Shown: positions 24,778-33,526 of the stretch, piece after piece
Layout: each line of letters opens with the position of its first letter
Position numbering within the stretch: position 1 is the first letter of the stretch
Notes under the pieces: generated by a model
The model's input: only the letters and a program-made list of their open reading frames with translations
Databases searched by the model: none
Told to the model about the DNA's origin: nothing
Source of the DNA: Cupriavidus taiwanensis
GTDB taxonomy: Bacteria > Pseudomonadota > Gammaproteobacteria > Burkholderiales > Burkholderiaceae
Reading direction: 5' to 3'
Assembly: GCF_900250115.1 (NCBI RefSeq)
Contig: NZ_LT984805.1
Location: forward strand, 442,181-506,180
DNA length: 64,000 nt
Position numbers and translations under genes: made by a program

Positions 24778-25614
24778 TTAGGTCATGGTTGTCGCTCCGT
24801 TATCGATGTCGCGGTGATTGTCGTTGTCGCTGGATGATTGTCGTCGGCGAGCAGACTGCTTGTCGCTTGCGGTGCGCCGACGGTAGCTTTCGACGTTCAT
24901 TTCAAAGATCGTCGAATGGTGGACGAGTCGGTCAATCGCGGCGATGGTCATGCCGGGGTCAGGGAACACGTTGTCCCAGCCTGAGAACGGCTGGTTGGCC
25001 GTGATCAGCAGACTGCGCCGCTCATAGCGCTCGGCGATCAGTTCGAATAGGACACTGGTTTCGGCCTGGTCCTTGCGGGCGTACGACAGGTCGTCCAGGA
25101 TGATCAGGTCAAAGCGGTCGAGCTTGGCCAGGGCTGCAGGTAACTGCAGGCTCTGCCTGGCTGCCTGCAGCTTCTGGACGATCTCGCTGGTACGCGTGAA
25201 CAGTACCCTGTACCCAGCGTCGATCAGGGCATGCCCGATGGCCGATCCGAGGTGGCTCTTCCCACCGCCCGGCGGGCCGAAGATCAACACATTGGCACCT
25301 TTCTCCAGCCAGGAATCACCGCTCGCCAGTGCCATCACGTGCGCCTTGGAGACCATGGGCACAGCACTGAAGTCGAAGGCAGCCAGCGTCTTGGTTGGAT
25401 CCAGGCGGGATTCGGTTCGGTGTCGTTCGATACGCCGCTTGGCCCGTTCGGCCAGTTCGTGTTCGAGCAAGGCGCCAAGCAGCCGGGTTGCCTGCCAGCT
25501 TTCCTTGTCGGCGCGCTGTGCGAACTCTGGCCAGAGCCGGCCAATGGTGGGCAGGCGCAGTTCGTTGAGCATCAACGTCAGGCGGGCGGCATCAATTGGG
25601 AGCGGCGCGTTCAT
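24778..25614 (-). CDS. istB: IS21 helper ATPase IstB (IS-C copy 1)
   Basis: IstB is an AAA+ ATPase of the DnaA/DnaC type that helps the IS21 transposase choose and capture its target. Walker A is FGPPGGGKSHLGSAIGHALI and Walker B is FDLIILDDLSYARKD. It starts MNAPLPIDAARLTLMLNELR at an ATGA overlap with the istA stop, showing translational coupling. The C-terminal tail (RRQSSSDNDNHRDIDNGA) is encoded by the TGATTGTCG-type end repeats of the element itself. It is identical to the copy at 46736-47572. Confidence 0.9.
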   Translation of the reverse strand: MNAPLPIDAARLTLMLNELRLPTIGRLWPEFAQRADKESWQATRLLGALLEHELAERAKRRIERHRTESRLDPTKTLAAFDFSAVPMVSKAHVMALASGDSWLEKGANVLIFGPPGGGKSHLGSAIGHALIDAGYRVLFTRTSEIVQKLQAARQSLQLPAALAKLDRFDLIILDDLSYARKDQAETSVLFELIAERYERRSLLITANQPFSGWDNVFPDPGMTIAAIDRLVHHSTIFEMNVESYRRRTASDKQSARRRQSSSDNDNHRDIDNGATTMT

Positions 25615-27110
25615 GCTGCGACCCCCTGGCCCAGCAGGGCGTCGTAGCAACTGGTCGCCGGCATCTGGACATGGATGACGGGGTGATCGGCTTGCCGCGG
25701 CGAGAACTCCTCGCGCAGCGCTTCCAGATCCGGCAGATCACCATCGCCCAACATGGCTTCCAGGCGCACGGCCAGCACGGCTTCGATACCGTCCATGGCC
25801 GCCAGCTCAAGCAGGCCAACCATCGTCTTGCACGCGTCGCGTTGCGACAGCCGGGCATCAAGCTGCTCCCAGGTTCGCCGATAGGCCTCCCGAGGGAACA
25901 GATCGTCCCGGAACGCCAGGCCCTTGAAGGCCTGCGGCTTACGTTTGAGCCCCTCAATGAAGTGCCGATAGTCGATAGCGCGGCGGGTGCTGTGCGCGGC
26001 GTGGGAGCCCCGAGGAGTGCTGAACACCATGGCTCCGGACAGGTAGCAGTCCAGTCGGTCGCCGTACACACGCACCTTCAGACGGTGACCAATCAGGCGG
26101 GACGGCGCGCTGTAGAGGATGCCGCGCACGGTGAATGTGCTGCAACGGGTGACACGCGCTTCCTCTTCGGCAAAGTCCGTCGTGCGCCGGGGAGGCAGGT
26201 CCGTCAACTGCTCGCGCTCGAGACGGAACGCCGCTGCATGACGCCGGTTACGACGCATCACGACCTCGCGCAGGAGCGCCTCATAGGCGGCTCGATCCTC
26301 GAAGTCCCGGTGGCCGCGCAGCATCAGTGCCTGGTCGACAGCCTCCTTCAGATAGCGGTGGGATGATTCCACACTGCCGTTCTCGTGGCCCAGGCCGCGG
26401 TTGTTACGGGTGCCGGTCATCCCATAGTGGTCCAGCAGGGCTTCGTAGCGCGTTGTGAAGTCCTCCTGCTCCTTCAGGTTCTTGAACGCCGCCGAGAGGC
26501 TGTCGGTGCGATGTTCTCGCGGGCAGCCGCCGGCCTGCCAGAGCGCGTTCTGCAAGCCCGAGGACAGCGCCTCGAAGCTCTCTCCGCCTTCAACCACTTG
26601 GGCGTACTCCCAGCGCGAGAACGCGAACACGAAGTGATACAGGCGGTGAGGGAATGGAACGCCGGAGATGGTGATGCCCAGCGCCTGCATATCGGTGAAG
26701 TCCGACAGTGCCCGGATCCCCGGCGCGTGTTCCTGTGGGAAGAAGACTTCTTTGGCCGGTCCAGACACAGCCCGCCACTTGCTGATGCGCCGTTCGAGCG
26801 TGCGGCGCATGCTGTCAGGGTATTGGTCGGGATGGTCGTCCTGGAGCTTGCGCAGAATGGTGATGGCTTGCAGGCGCGGCTCGCTAGCAAGCATCGGCAC
26901 GACCTCGGTGTCCCAGACCTCGACGAATGGATCGGGCCGCGAGCGCCAGTAACGGCGGGGCTTCTGCGAAGGCAGTTGGCTATCACGTTCGATACGCCGG
27001 GCACTGCGCACACTGATGCCGGCCTTGGCAGCGGCAATCTCCTGGGTATGCTGTTTGCGTTTGGACATGTAGAGGCTAACCTGTTGGTCGGTAATACGGG
27101 TTCCAGACAT
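25611..27110 (-). CDS. istA: IS21 transposase IstA (IS-C copy 1)
   Basis: This 499-aa IstA carries an N-terminal helix-turn-helix (MSKRKQHTQEIAAAKAGISV RSARRIERDSQ), an integrase-like core with the ending RGLGHENGSVESSHRYLKEA that holds the catalytic E, and a C-terminal beta-barrel segment (GILYSAPSRLIGHRLKVRVY). The start could be 27110 or the MSKRK methionine at 27068. It precedes and overlaps istB. Intact and identical to the second copy, so the element should be active. Confidence 0.9.
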   Translation of the reverse strand: MSGTRITDQQVSLYMSKRKQHTQEIAAAKAGISVRSARRIERDSQLPSQKPRRYWRSRPDPFVEVWDTEVVPMLASEPRLQAITILRKLQDDHPDQYPDSMRRTLERRISKWRAVSGPAKEVFFPQEHAPGIRALSDFTDMQALGITISGVPFPHRLYHFVFAFSRWEYAQVVEGGESFEALSSGLQNALWQAGGCPREHRTDSLSAAFKNLKEQEDFTTRYEALLDHYGMTGTRNNRGLGHENGSVESSHRYLKEAVDQALMLRGHRDFEDRAAYEALLREVVMRRNRRHAAAFRLEREQLTDLPPRRTTDFAEEEARVTRCSTFTVRGILYSAPSRLIGHRLKVRVYGDRLDCYLSGAMVFSTPRGSHAAHSTRRAIDYRHFIEGLKRKPQAFKGLAFRDDLFPREAYRRTWEQLDARLSQRDACKTMVGLLELAAMDGIEAVLAVRLEAMLGDGDLPDLEALREEFSPRQADHPVIHVQMPATSCYDALLGQGVAA

Positions 27111-27267
27111 GGACTGACCGCTTATTGATGCGATCAGCCATCGTAGAACCCGGCCAACTCGGCGCCGCCGGTGGCGGAAACTCTCCGGCGGCTACGCCGC
27201 CTCCGAGTTCCCGCCACCGGCCAAGATGTTTGTCGCTACGCCGGACAAAATGATTGTCGCCGCCCAA

Positions 27268-27829
27268 CCGCTGTACCGCCAAGCCGCTATCTATGCTCGC
27301 CAGGGCGTGGAGCTGGACCGCACGACCATGGCGCGCGGGGTCGGCGCTTGCGGTGCGCTGGTACGCCCCCTCGTCGAGGCTTTGCACCGATACGTGATGA
27401 TGCCCGGCAAGGTGCACGCGGACGACACGCCGCTGCCGGTACTTGCGCCAGGTAAGGGGCAGACCAAGACCGGAAGGCTATGGGCTTACGTGCGAGACGA
27501 TCGCGCATCGGGTTCGGATGCTGCGCCTGCGGTCTGGTTCGCCTACACACCAAACCACCAGGGCCAACATCCCCAAGCGCATCTGGCCGGCTTCCGCGGC
27601 ATCCTGCAGGCAGACGCGTATGCGGGCTTCAACGCTGTTTTTACCGATGGCAGTGTGCGCGAAGCAGCTTGTATGGCTCACGCGCGCCGTAAGGTGCACG
27701 ATCTGCATGTCCGCAAGGCAACGCCGACCACAACGGAGGCGTTACGCCGGATCGGCGAGCTCTATGCCATCGAAGCGGAGATCCGGGGTAAGCTGCTGGC
27801 GCCTTTATGCCGAAGAGCTACCTGCCGTG
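27268..27829 (+). pseudogene. tnpC: IS66 transposase TnpC, middle part, fused to IS-A
   Basis: This is the continuation of tnpC after the IS-C insertion. It encodes PLYRQAAIYARQGVELDRTT, the first catalytic-type region VHADDTPLPVLAPGKGQTKT, VWFAYTPNHQGQHPQAHL and ILQADAYAGFNAVF, then AACMAHARRKVHDLH. It ends abruptly near VRQDRS, where the sequence switches to IS-A at AAGACCGATC (27825-27834), a ten-base string common to both elements. The C-terminal third of TnpC, including the final catalytic residue, is missing. Confidence 0.8.
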
Positions 27830-28506
27830 CGTCAAGACCGATCCCGATGCCAAGCTCTACCGCAAGGGCAAGACATCCAGTGAGCTGCGCTACATGGGTC
27901 ATACCCTGAGCGACAACCGCCATGGCCTGGTGGTTAGCGCCATGGTGACCAAGGCGGACGGACACGCCGAGCGGGAGGCCGCAAAGGTCATGCTTAACGA
28001 TGCCAGGCAGGTGATTGAAGACCTGAATGTGGAAGTCACCGTGGGCGCGGACAAGGGCTATGACGCGCACGAGTTCATTGAGGCCTGCCTGGAAATGAAG
28101 GTGACGCCCCACGTGGCGCAGAACACATCGGGTCGTCGCTCGGCCGTTGCTGATGCCATTGCTTCCAGCGCCGGTTATGCCGTCTCGCAACAAAAGCGCA
28201 AGCTGATCGAACAGGGCTTCGGGTGGGTCAAGACCGTGGGGCGCATGCGTCAGGTGATGGTGCGCGGTCTGAAGAAAGTCGATCAGATGTTTGTGCTGAG
28301 CATGGCCGCCTACCACCTCGTGCGCATGCGCTCGCTGGGACAAATCCGTCCGCAGTTGCAGTAATCGCGCTAATGAGGCCGGAATGGGCGCCAAAACGCG
28401 GAAAAAGCCGAGGCAGTGACGTCCGGCTTCCGGATTGTGAAAAACAGCGCTCCCCGCCTTGCGGGGAAAAACTCATCGCTAGCGCGATGAGTACTTCAGC
28501 AGCCTG
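27829..28506 (+). pseudogene. IS-A copy 3, left half deleted
   Basis: Only the 3' half of IS-A remains: the transposase from KTDPDAKLYRKGKTSSELRY to the stop at 28364 (about 178 codons), including the second D and the E motif but lacking the first D, then an intact right end ending CCTG at 28506 followed by ATAG. An ATG at 27807 in the fused IS66 sequence opens a 185-codon hybrid frame, but it has no known function. Confidence 0.82.
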
Positions 28507-28682
28507 ATAGGGGATACGTGATTTGAAAGCAGCCCAGCCCCATGAACTATGTCAAAGAAAATGTTCGCCACCATACAACGACTCGTGCAGGGCTGGACAT
28601 TCGGTTAAGAAATTTGCTGAGCCACCCAATGGCTCGGCGTAAGGCTATTCAGCTTTCATGGCGAATATGCAGACGCTATTCA

Positions 28683-29084
28683 TCACAGTCGCCCCAAGGC
28701 GGAATGGTGAAGTGCGCAATCACTACTTGAAGACGGAGTGTACTCAGTCGCTTCCTTCAATATCTCTGCTTCCTGTGTCTTTTTTCCCAAGAGCCTTTGC
28801 AACTCTCGAATCTCGTTCATCGCGGCGGCTAATTGAGATGCGGGAACCAAAGCCTCGCCGATATTGTGAGGGGCCAGAGTACCATCTTGGTACTGCTTCC
28901 GCCATGCGGACACTTGATTGGGATTGACTTCATGGCGCCTGGCCACCTCTAAGACGGTTACACCTGGTTCCAGGGTTTCCTGCACAATAGCAAGCTTTTC
29001 ATGCACGGACCGCCGCCGCCGCCGCTCTGGCTCGCTCAAGGCCTCGTTTCCTCCTTCAGAAGGGTTGGACTTCAAACTGGTCAC
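28683..29084 (-). pseudogene. IS3-family OrfA-like gene, element truncated
   Basis: The minus strand encodes a 133-aa OrfA of an IS3 (IS2-like) element: [20 protein letters not shown], a helix-turn-helix ending [20 protein letters not shown], and a leucine-zipper-like [20 protein letters not shown]. After that the homology stops and no orfB follows, so the element is truncated. Together with an orfB fragment at 31030-31395 in the same orientation it brackets the pectin-lyase gene. Confidence 0.72.
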
Positions 29085-29322
29085 AAAATATCTCCTCTAA
29101 TTTAAAAACGTCCCTAGGTATCATACGAGGCAGGCATGTCTTGGTGAACACGCTGACATTAGCTAGCTCACCGTTCCATTAACTCATCAGGCAGCACTAC
29201 CGCGGACTCTTTAGTTTCCAGCCAATTGCGTAAAGCATGAAAACGAAATATTAAAACCCATGCGTTACATGGCCCAAGAGACTGAAACTGAAACAAGGAA
29301 CGCCGCACGTTTTTGATTTGCC

Positions 29323-29685
29323 TTAGCATGCTTCAGCATCTGATACATGACAGGTGACTAGAATGAGGCGTCTTGTGGCTTGCAAAAACCTGACGCAGCC
29401 TGGAGTCGATGACTTCGAAGAAGTACCATCACTACCTTGCAAATAACGCCTCAGCAATTCTTCGAGCGAGCTTCGCACCAATGTTGGTGGAACCCGGAGT
29501 TGTAAGTCATTTGAATGAAAAATCATCAGCCGCCTCCAGGAAGTCGGGATTGTAGAGGGCGTACCTCCGGACGTAAAATGAACTGTATTCAAATCGTTAT
29601 GAAGCTCGCTCATGAGGGTATGTGAAGACCGCTGCTGCAATAGAAAATGAGTACGGTACAGCACATCCATGACGCGCCCCTTCAT
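29323..29685 (-). CDS. Hypothetical protein, doubtful
   Basis: This 120-codon frame starts immediately downstream of the pectin-lyase stop, on the same strand. I recognise no domain, signal peptide or membrane segment, and its composition (many Ser, Thr, Arg) does not look strongly protein-like. It could be a small cotranscribed gene or simply open by chance. The 29085-29322 interval on its other side shows no gene. Confidence 0.25.
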   Translation of the reverse strand: MKGRVMDVLYRTHFLLQQRSSHTLMSELHNDLNTVHFTSGGTPSTIPTSWRRLMIFHSNDLQLRVPPTLVRSSLEELLRRYLQGSDGTSSKSSTPGCVRFLQATRRLILVTCHVSDAEAC

Positions 29686-29688
29686 GTA

Positions 29689-30957
29689 TCAGAGATGCCC
29701 TGTGCCGGCATATGCCTTGACTATAGCGGGCACTTTGCTTGCCTCATAAGGCGTTATCATGCAGGACGAGGCCTTGGACTTTGATGAGTGAATTATATTT
29801 TTTCTCAGCGCTTCAAATGCTTCCATTACGGCAGAGTATTGCGTAAAATCGTTGTTCGAGGGTTCAGGGATAGCGACATTGCCGAGGCAAGGGCGACCGG
29901 CTTTTTCTTTGCACTCCCGCTGGGCTACAGCGCCGAGACTACCGAGCGCTCCAAAGATATAGCCATCGTCAGGCAAAATTGGAAAGATCACATTATCAAA
30001 GTAGTTCGCCTCGACAAAAAGATGTGCTTTTTCACTCGAGTCGATCGCATGCCAAGAACCATTCTGGAAATAGTTATTAACCACATGCACAATGGCATCG
30101 CTGCCAGAAACTTTCGGTGCTCGCCCGGAAAAATCATGAATCCAATTATTGGATAAAGTAATATTTTGCTTTTTTGCAGTTAGCAAGATATTCCAATAAT
30201 GTTTCCCGTTGCACTCAGGTGAGTAAGCGCTTGTGCCGTCGAAATTATTCCACGAAATAGTGACGTTGATTGCAGGCCTGAAGTGATCGACAATCATTTG
30301 TCGGCCAATATTGTGGAAGGTATTATGATCTATCCAAACTCGGTCCACCCCTTCCAGCGATATTGCGTCGCCACCAAAAACGATGCCGTTATTAATGTCA
30401 CTTATCGTAAGATTTCTTATTTCGACGTTGCGGGAGTTCACCAGACGCAGTCCCTTTCCCTTTAGCGCTGCGGACGAGCTGGCGCCAATTAAGGTCTTAT
30501 TTGAACCGACCGATAGCGGATTTTTCCCGGCCGCATCGTAAGTAATCCCTGTGACTTCTTTTCCACTGCAATGCCTATCGTTCGCATCGACAAGGATCAA
30601 TGCTTCCGGCTCGTACGGCGTCGGACATTCACCTTTTATTTTGCCGGGATAACAGCCACGCTCCGAGGAGGTTTTTTCTGTCCCTGTGTAGTCAATCGTT
30701 GTTGCGATTCTTATGATGCGTGGAGTTGCATCAGAGCATACTCCTTCCGCATTAAATGAATTACACAGGGCATTCTTCAGTTGCTCCCGGCCATCAATTG
30801 GATCTGTGATATTCACGACTTCCCCGCCCATCCCGCCGATCGTTGCTGCGCCGAACCCTTTCGGCCGACTAAAATCAAATTCCGTTGCGCACGATCCGGA
30901 TAAATTAAACAGGAAGGCCGCCGAGCCCAGCACCAGAGTCGCTCGCTTGAATGCCAT
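29689..30957 (-). CDS. Secreted pectin/pectate lyase-like protein (PL1 fold)
   Basis: This protein of about 422 residues has an N-terminal signal peptide (MAFKRATLVLGSAAFLFNLS then GSCATE; in-frame ATGs at 30984 and 30957 are both possible). The body is a parallel beta-helix of PL1 type: GLRLVNSRNVEIRNLTISDI, the VWIDHNTFHNIGRQMIVDHF run, and NITLSNNWIHDFSGRAPKVS, whose SGRxPKV resembles the catalytic arginine region of pectin lyases of fungal type. Such enzymes cleave pectin or polygalacturonate by beta-elimination outside the cell. The gene is AT-richer than its surroundings and lies between IS3 fragments, suggesting transfer as a passenger. Substrate is inferred from family only. Confidence 0.82.
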   Translation of the reverse strand: MAFKRATLVLGSAAFLFNLSGSCATEFDFSRPKGFGAATIGGMGGEVVNITDPIDGREQLKNALCNSFNAEGVCSDATPRIIRIATTIDYTGTEKTSSERGCYPGKIKGECPTPYEPEALILVDANDRHCSGKEVTGITYDAAGKNPLSVGSNKTLIGASSSAALKGKGLRLVNSRNVEIRNLTISDINNGIVFGGDAISLEGVDRVWIDHNTFHNIGRQMIVDHFRPAINVTISWNNFDGTSAYSPECNGKHYWNILLTAKKQNITLSNNWIHDFSGRAPKVSGSDAIVHVVNNYFQNGSWHAIDSSEKAHLFVEANYFDNVIFPILPDDGYIFGALGSLGAVAQRECKEKAGRPCLGNVAIPEPSNNDFTQYSAVMEAFEALRKNIIHSSKSKASSCMITPYEASKVPAIVKAYAGTGHL

Positions 30958-31029
30958 ATGAAATAACATATAATTCCTTGTCAATATTTAGACATTGCCA
31001 ATAATTGAGGTTTCCTATTTTCGGCTTCC

Positions 31030-31395
31030 ATAGGTCCGGGGTTATGCAGCCCAATCTGTCGCCTGCTGAACAGTGAGCCAGTCCTGCAGGAACTGAGTCG
31101 GCGATTACGAAGGTGAGGGACGAATGACGACCACTGCGGTTATAGAACACTTCGATGTATTCGAACAGGTCCGCAGCGGCCTCACGTTGCGTCCGGTACC
31201 GCGTGGAAGGAGTTCGTTCGTTCTCCAAACTGTTGAAGAGCTCTTCGTCGGCGCGTCCCAACAATTTCCCCATGCCGGGCCTGCGGCGGAACCACGCCAA
31301 CACATCCGCCACAAGGTCCGCCGTCATGCGCGCCTTGATGGACCAGCCCACGACTTCCCGATTCAACAGATCCAGCACCAATTCAGTGCCGGCTA
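31030..31395 (-). pseudogene. IS3-family OrfB, C-terminal remnant with internal deletion
   Basis: The minus strand encodes LDLLNREVVGWSIKARMTAD, then AWFRRRPGMGKLL fused, with loss of the middle, to ELFNSLENERTPSTRYRTQR and FEYIEVFYNRSGRHSSL, the hallmark C-terminus of IS3 OrfB. The second catalytic D and the usual HSDRGSQY segment are deleted. Confidence 0.75.
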
Positions 31396-31422
31396 AATCA
31401 ACCCGTCGCGAGATGCGATGGT

Positions 31423-31451
31423 GGCAAATTCTGGGAACTTCAGGGTAGAAT
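31423..31451 (+). promoter_or_regulatory. Possible tRNA promoter
   Basis: TGGCAA and TAGAAT separated by about 18 bases precede the tRNA gene by 16 bases. The -10 element is good and the -35 only moderate. Confidence 0.35.
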
Positions 31452-31467
31452 CTCGCGCGTCGCTACA

Positions 31468-31555
31468 GGGCCGGACGCTGTGTTGGTTGCAGGCAGCGGA
31501 CTCATAATCCGCCGGGGATATCCCACCGTGGGTTCGAATCCCACCCGGCCCACCA
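31468..31555 (+). tRNA. tRNA with CAU anticodon and a long variable arm
   Basis: The acceptor stem GGGCCGG (31468-31474) pairs with CCGGCCC, followed by discriminator A and an encoded CCA (31553-31555). The anticodon stem-loop is GCGGA-CTCATAA-TCCGC, giving anticodon CAU (Met, or Ile2 if the C is lysidinylated). The T arm is GTGGG-TTCGAAT-CCCAC. Between anticodon and T arms are 15 bases that can form a GGG/CCC stem, a class II-like variable arm not normal for tRNA-Met or tRNA-Ile. The D stem is weak (about three pairs, CTG/CAG). Total 88 nt. It may be a divergent accessory tRNA; charging identity cannot be stated. Confidence 0.75.
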
Positions 31556-31599
31556 AGCGCGATATCTTTCATAGCTCTTCGACTCTTCGCCAGGAACGG

Positions 31600-31886
31600 C
31601 GATATCCAACCAATCTGTAGCTTCACGTTCTCGAAGCTATAAAGGCGCACGACGGCCGCTGGACAGACAAACCAGGCACTGCGGGTATTGCATCGACCAA
31701 GTCTTCGAGGACAACCGAGTCGTGCCGATTGAAACCGATGACAGTCAGTGCCCGAGGAACGCCTTGCCGGTCTACGATGAGATGGCGTTTGCTGCCTAAT
31801 CTGCCGCGATCTGTGTGGTTGGGCCCGGTATGCTCGGTGCTCGGGGCTGGCGCATTGCTGCGCTGGCAAGCTTCGCCCGACTCCAC
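31600..31886 (-). pseudogene. IS5-family (IS427-like) transposase remnant
   Basis: The minus strand encodes HTGPNHTDRGRLGSKRHLIV then DRQGVPRALTVIGFNRHDSV and LEDLVDAIPAVPGL, matching the second-D region of IS427-type transposases (TGPNPTDRGRLGSKRHLIVD). Preceding and following parts are absent or out of frame. Confidence 0.7.
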
Positions 31887-31889
31887 TCA

Positions 31890-32340
31890 TCCCAGGTTCG
31901 GCGCGCTCGCGAGCAACACGGACGGTCTCTGTGCGCTTCACCTGGGAAAGCGTCGGCAACAGACAGACGCGCGCCACCCGCAGCAGGGTGCGGCTATAGC
32001 AGCGCGTGTCGCAAAAGTCGACTGTGGTCAACCACATCAAGTCACACCGGGGCAATATGTCCCTGTTCAGGGAGCGTTTGAACTGGCTGGCAATGACGAA
32101 GCCCGATCATAGCAGGAAGACCGCGCGCTTCGACGTCGGCTTGGGTCGACCCCGGAGCAGCTGCAGTAGCGGGCCGGCAGCAGCACTAGGAGTCGATATG
32201 TGTCAACAGGCAAGCACCTGCAATGTGCGTTGGTGCCCGTTACGCCGGGGTACGGGGTGACAATTTGCATACTGGGCGGTAATCGCGCCTGAACTGCGAT
32301 TTTCTCCGACGCAATTGAGGCGGCGCGGGCGCCAATCCCA
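31890..32340. other. No recognisable gene
   Basis: Several short frames are open, but none resembles a family I know. A minus-strand stretch (FKRSLNRDILPRCDLMWLTT) might be a further IS scrap. Nothing else supported. Confidence 0.4.
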
Positions 32341-32793
32341 TCATGACTTCGAACTGTAAATCTTATCTATTAAATTCGCATAAGTGTCAGGGCTCACTCC
32401 AGATTTGCTTAGCCTTGCGCGCAAAGTCCTACCTTTGATTTTATTAATGCTATTCTTGAGGTCCATTAAGCCTTGTAATTTCGGGGACTCCTTTACGTCC
32501 TTTGGCTGTTGCTCGACGAGAACGGCGACGGCATCAATTACTCTGCCTATTTGGCTTCCATAGCTGTGATCACGCGTGATTTCACGCTCCATATCCGGAT
32601 CCGAGCTATTCTCCTTGTTGATGGTGATTGAATTGTTGGTAGTGCTATTGGTTGCGAACCAGCCCGGCAAAATCGGCTGGCAGAAAGTTGCAAATATCTG
32701 CGAAAACGCCTTCATGGTTTCCGCCATTGAGTCGATAAATTTGTCAGTATCATTGGCATTTTTATCATGTGCACACATATTTGCATACCTCAT
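32341..32793 (-). CDS. Hypothetical protein, AT-rich
   Basis: This 150-aa frame begins MRYANMCAHDKNANDTDKFI and ends LIDKIYSSKS, preceded by a good ribosome site (TGAGGT, six bases upstream of ATG). It is markedly less GC-rich than the IS elements. I see no signal peptide, membrane segment or known motif; the middle (NSTTNNSITINKENSS) is polar and low-complexity, and the C-terminal half (LMDLKNSINKIKGRTLRARL) is probably helical. The ribosome site and codon pattern favour a real gene, function unknown. Confidence 0.5.
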   Translation of the reverse strand: MRYANMCAHDKNANDTDKFIDSMAETMKAFSQIFATFCQPILPGWFATNSTTNNSITINKENSSDPDMEREITRDHSYGSQIGRVIDAVAVLVEQQPKDVKESPKLQGLMDLKNSINKIKGRTLRARLSKSGVSPDTYANLIDKIYSSKS

Positions 32794-32799
32794 TTTCTA

Positions 32800-33526
32800 T
32801 ATAGCGGCTTGGACAATGTCTAGTGACTAATAAAGCAGGGATTGAGGTGGATAATCCTCGGCTAAAACCGTGACCACCAACCCTGCAATGAAAGGATCGG
32901 CGTACCTCATCTGCTTTGCCCCAGTCCGCTCACGCAAACCTTATGCCAAATAGCGCAGCGTTCCGAGAGACGCTCGTAGGCGGACCCAAAACAAGGGGGG
33001 CCGCTGAAGATAGTGACGGTTCAGCGTCGATTTGACTCGCCCACAGACGGCTCAGCGAAGCAGGTGCCGATCTAGGCGCAGATAGGATTGAGAATGAAGG
33101 GAACGGAAATAGTGCGGCTGAGACTACGGAGTCTGCGGCCACAGGTCCCTTATTCTCACATCTGCGGCAAGAATCGGCACAGTCATTCGAGCGATGCTAT
33201 GTGCTGAAAGAATGCCCACATAATTCGTTGGCTTTGTCGAATTTCCGACGTCACGATTGCATATTTGGGCACCTCGGTGCCGGCGCGCTTTTTGTTTCTA
33301 AGCCGCAGTGCATCGAAATCTTTGATGACAGGTCACCGACTCATCTGCTCATGTCAGGGCTATGAAGTCGCACAGTAAGCTATATAGGAGGGCAAACTCG
33401 TAGAGCGAGCCGACAAGGTTTGTGATTAGCCAGCGCCCAGATGGGGGCAGTGATGATTCTACCTCCGGCTTTGGCAGATTCAGAAAGTGGCGGCGCGATT
33501 TTGGCAATGCACCGTTGTCTGATCAG
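32800..33526. other. No recognisable gene
   Basis: About 720 bases without a frame I can support on either strand. A 70-codon minus-strand frame at 32930-33142 is low-complexity (Ser, Ala, Pro) and probably spurious. Confidence 0.45.

Larger units (their letters stand above)
24702..27267 (-). mobile_element. IS-C copy 1 (IS21 family, 2566 bp)
   Basis: This IS21-family element is repeated at essentially full identity at 46660-49225. The shared sequence runs from TAGATAGCGTCAAG to CGCCGCCCAA. Near both ends lie repeats of GCGACAATCATTTTG and TGATTGTCG, the multiple transposase binding sites of IS21 ends. The target CCGCT is duplicated (exact length 5-7 depending on the true end). It interrupts tnpC of IS66 element 1. 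Confidence 0.87.

Noticed and set aside
24740..27130. Several plus-strand frames of 200-250 codons antisense to istA and istB
   Set aside because: High-GC shadows of the IS21 genes with no family resemblance.
27807..28364. 185-codon hybrid frame treated as a functional gene
   Set aside because: It begins in an out-of-frame part of IS66 tnpC and continues as the 3' half of IS-A transposase lacking the first catalytic D; it is a fusion artefact of a deletion.
28620..28645. GAGCCA/TGGCTC hairpin as a terminator
   Set aside because: No U-run follows and no gene ends nearby.
31393..32055. Long minus-strand frame across the tRNA with a GIRTHGGISPADYESA-type peptide
   Set aside because: That peptide is the antisense translation of the tRNA gene and its flanks, a familiar spurious frame, not a protein gene.
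32930..33142. 70-codon minus-strand frame
   Set aside because: Serine-, alanine- and proline-rich low-complexity sequence without a ribosome site; not supported as a gene.
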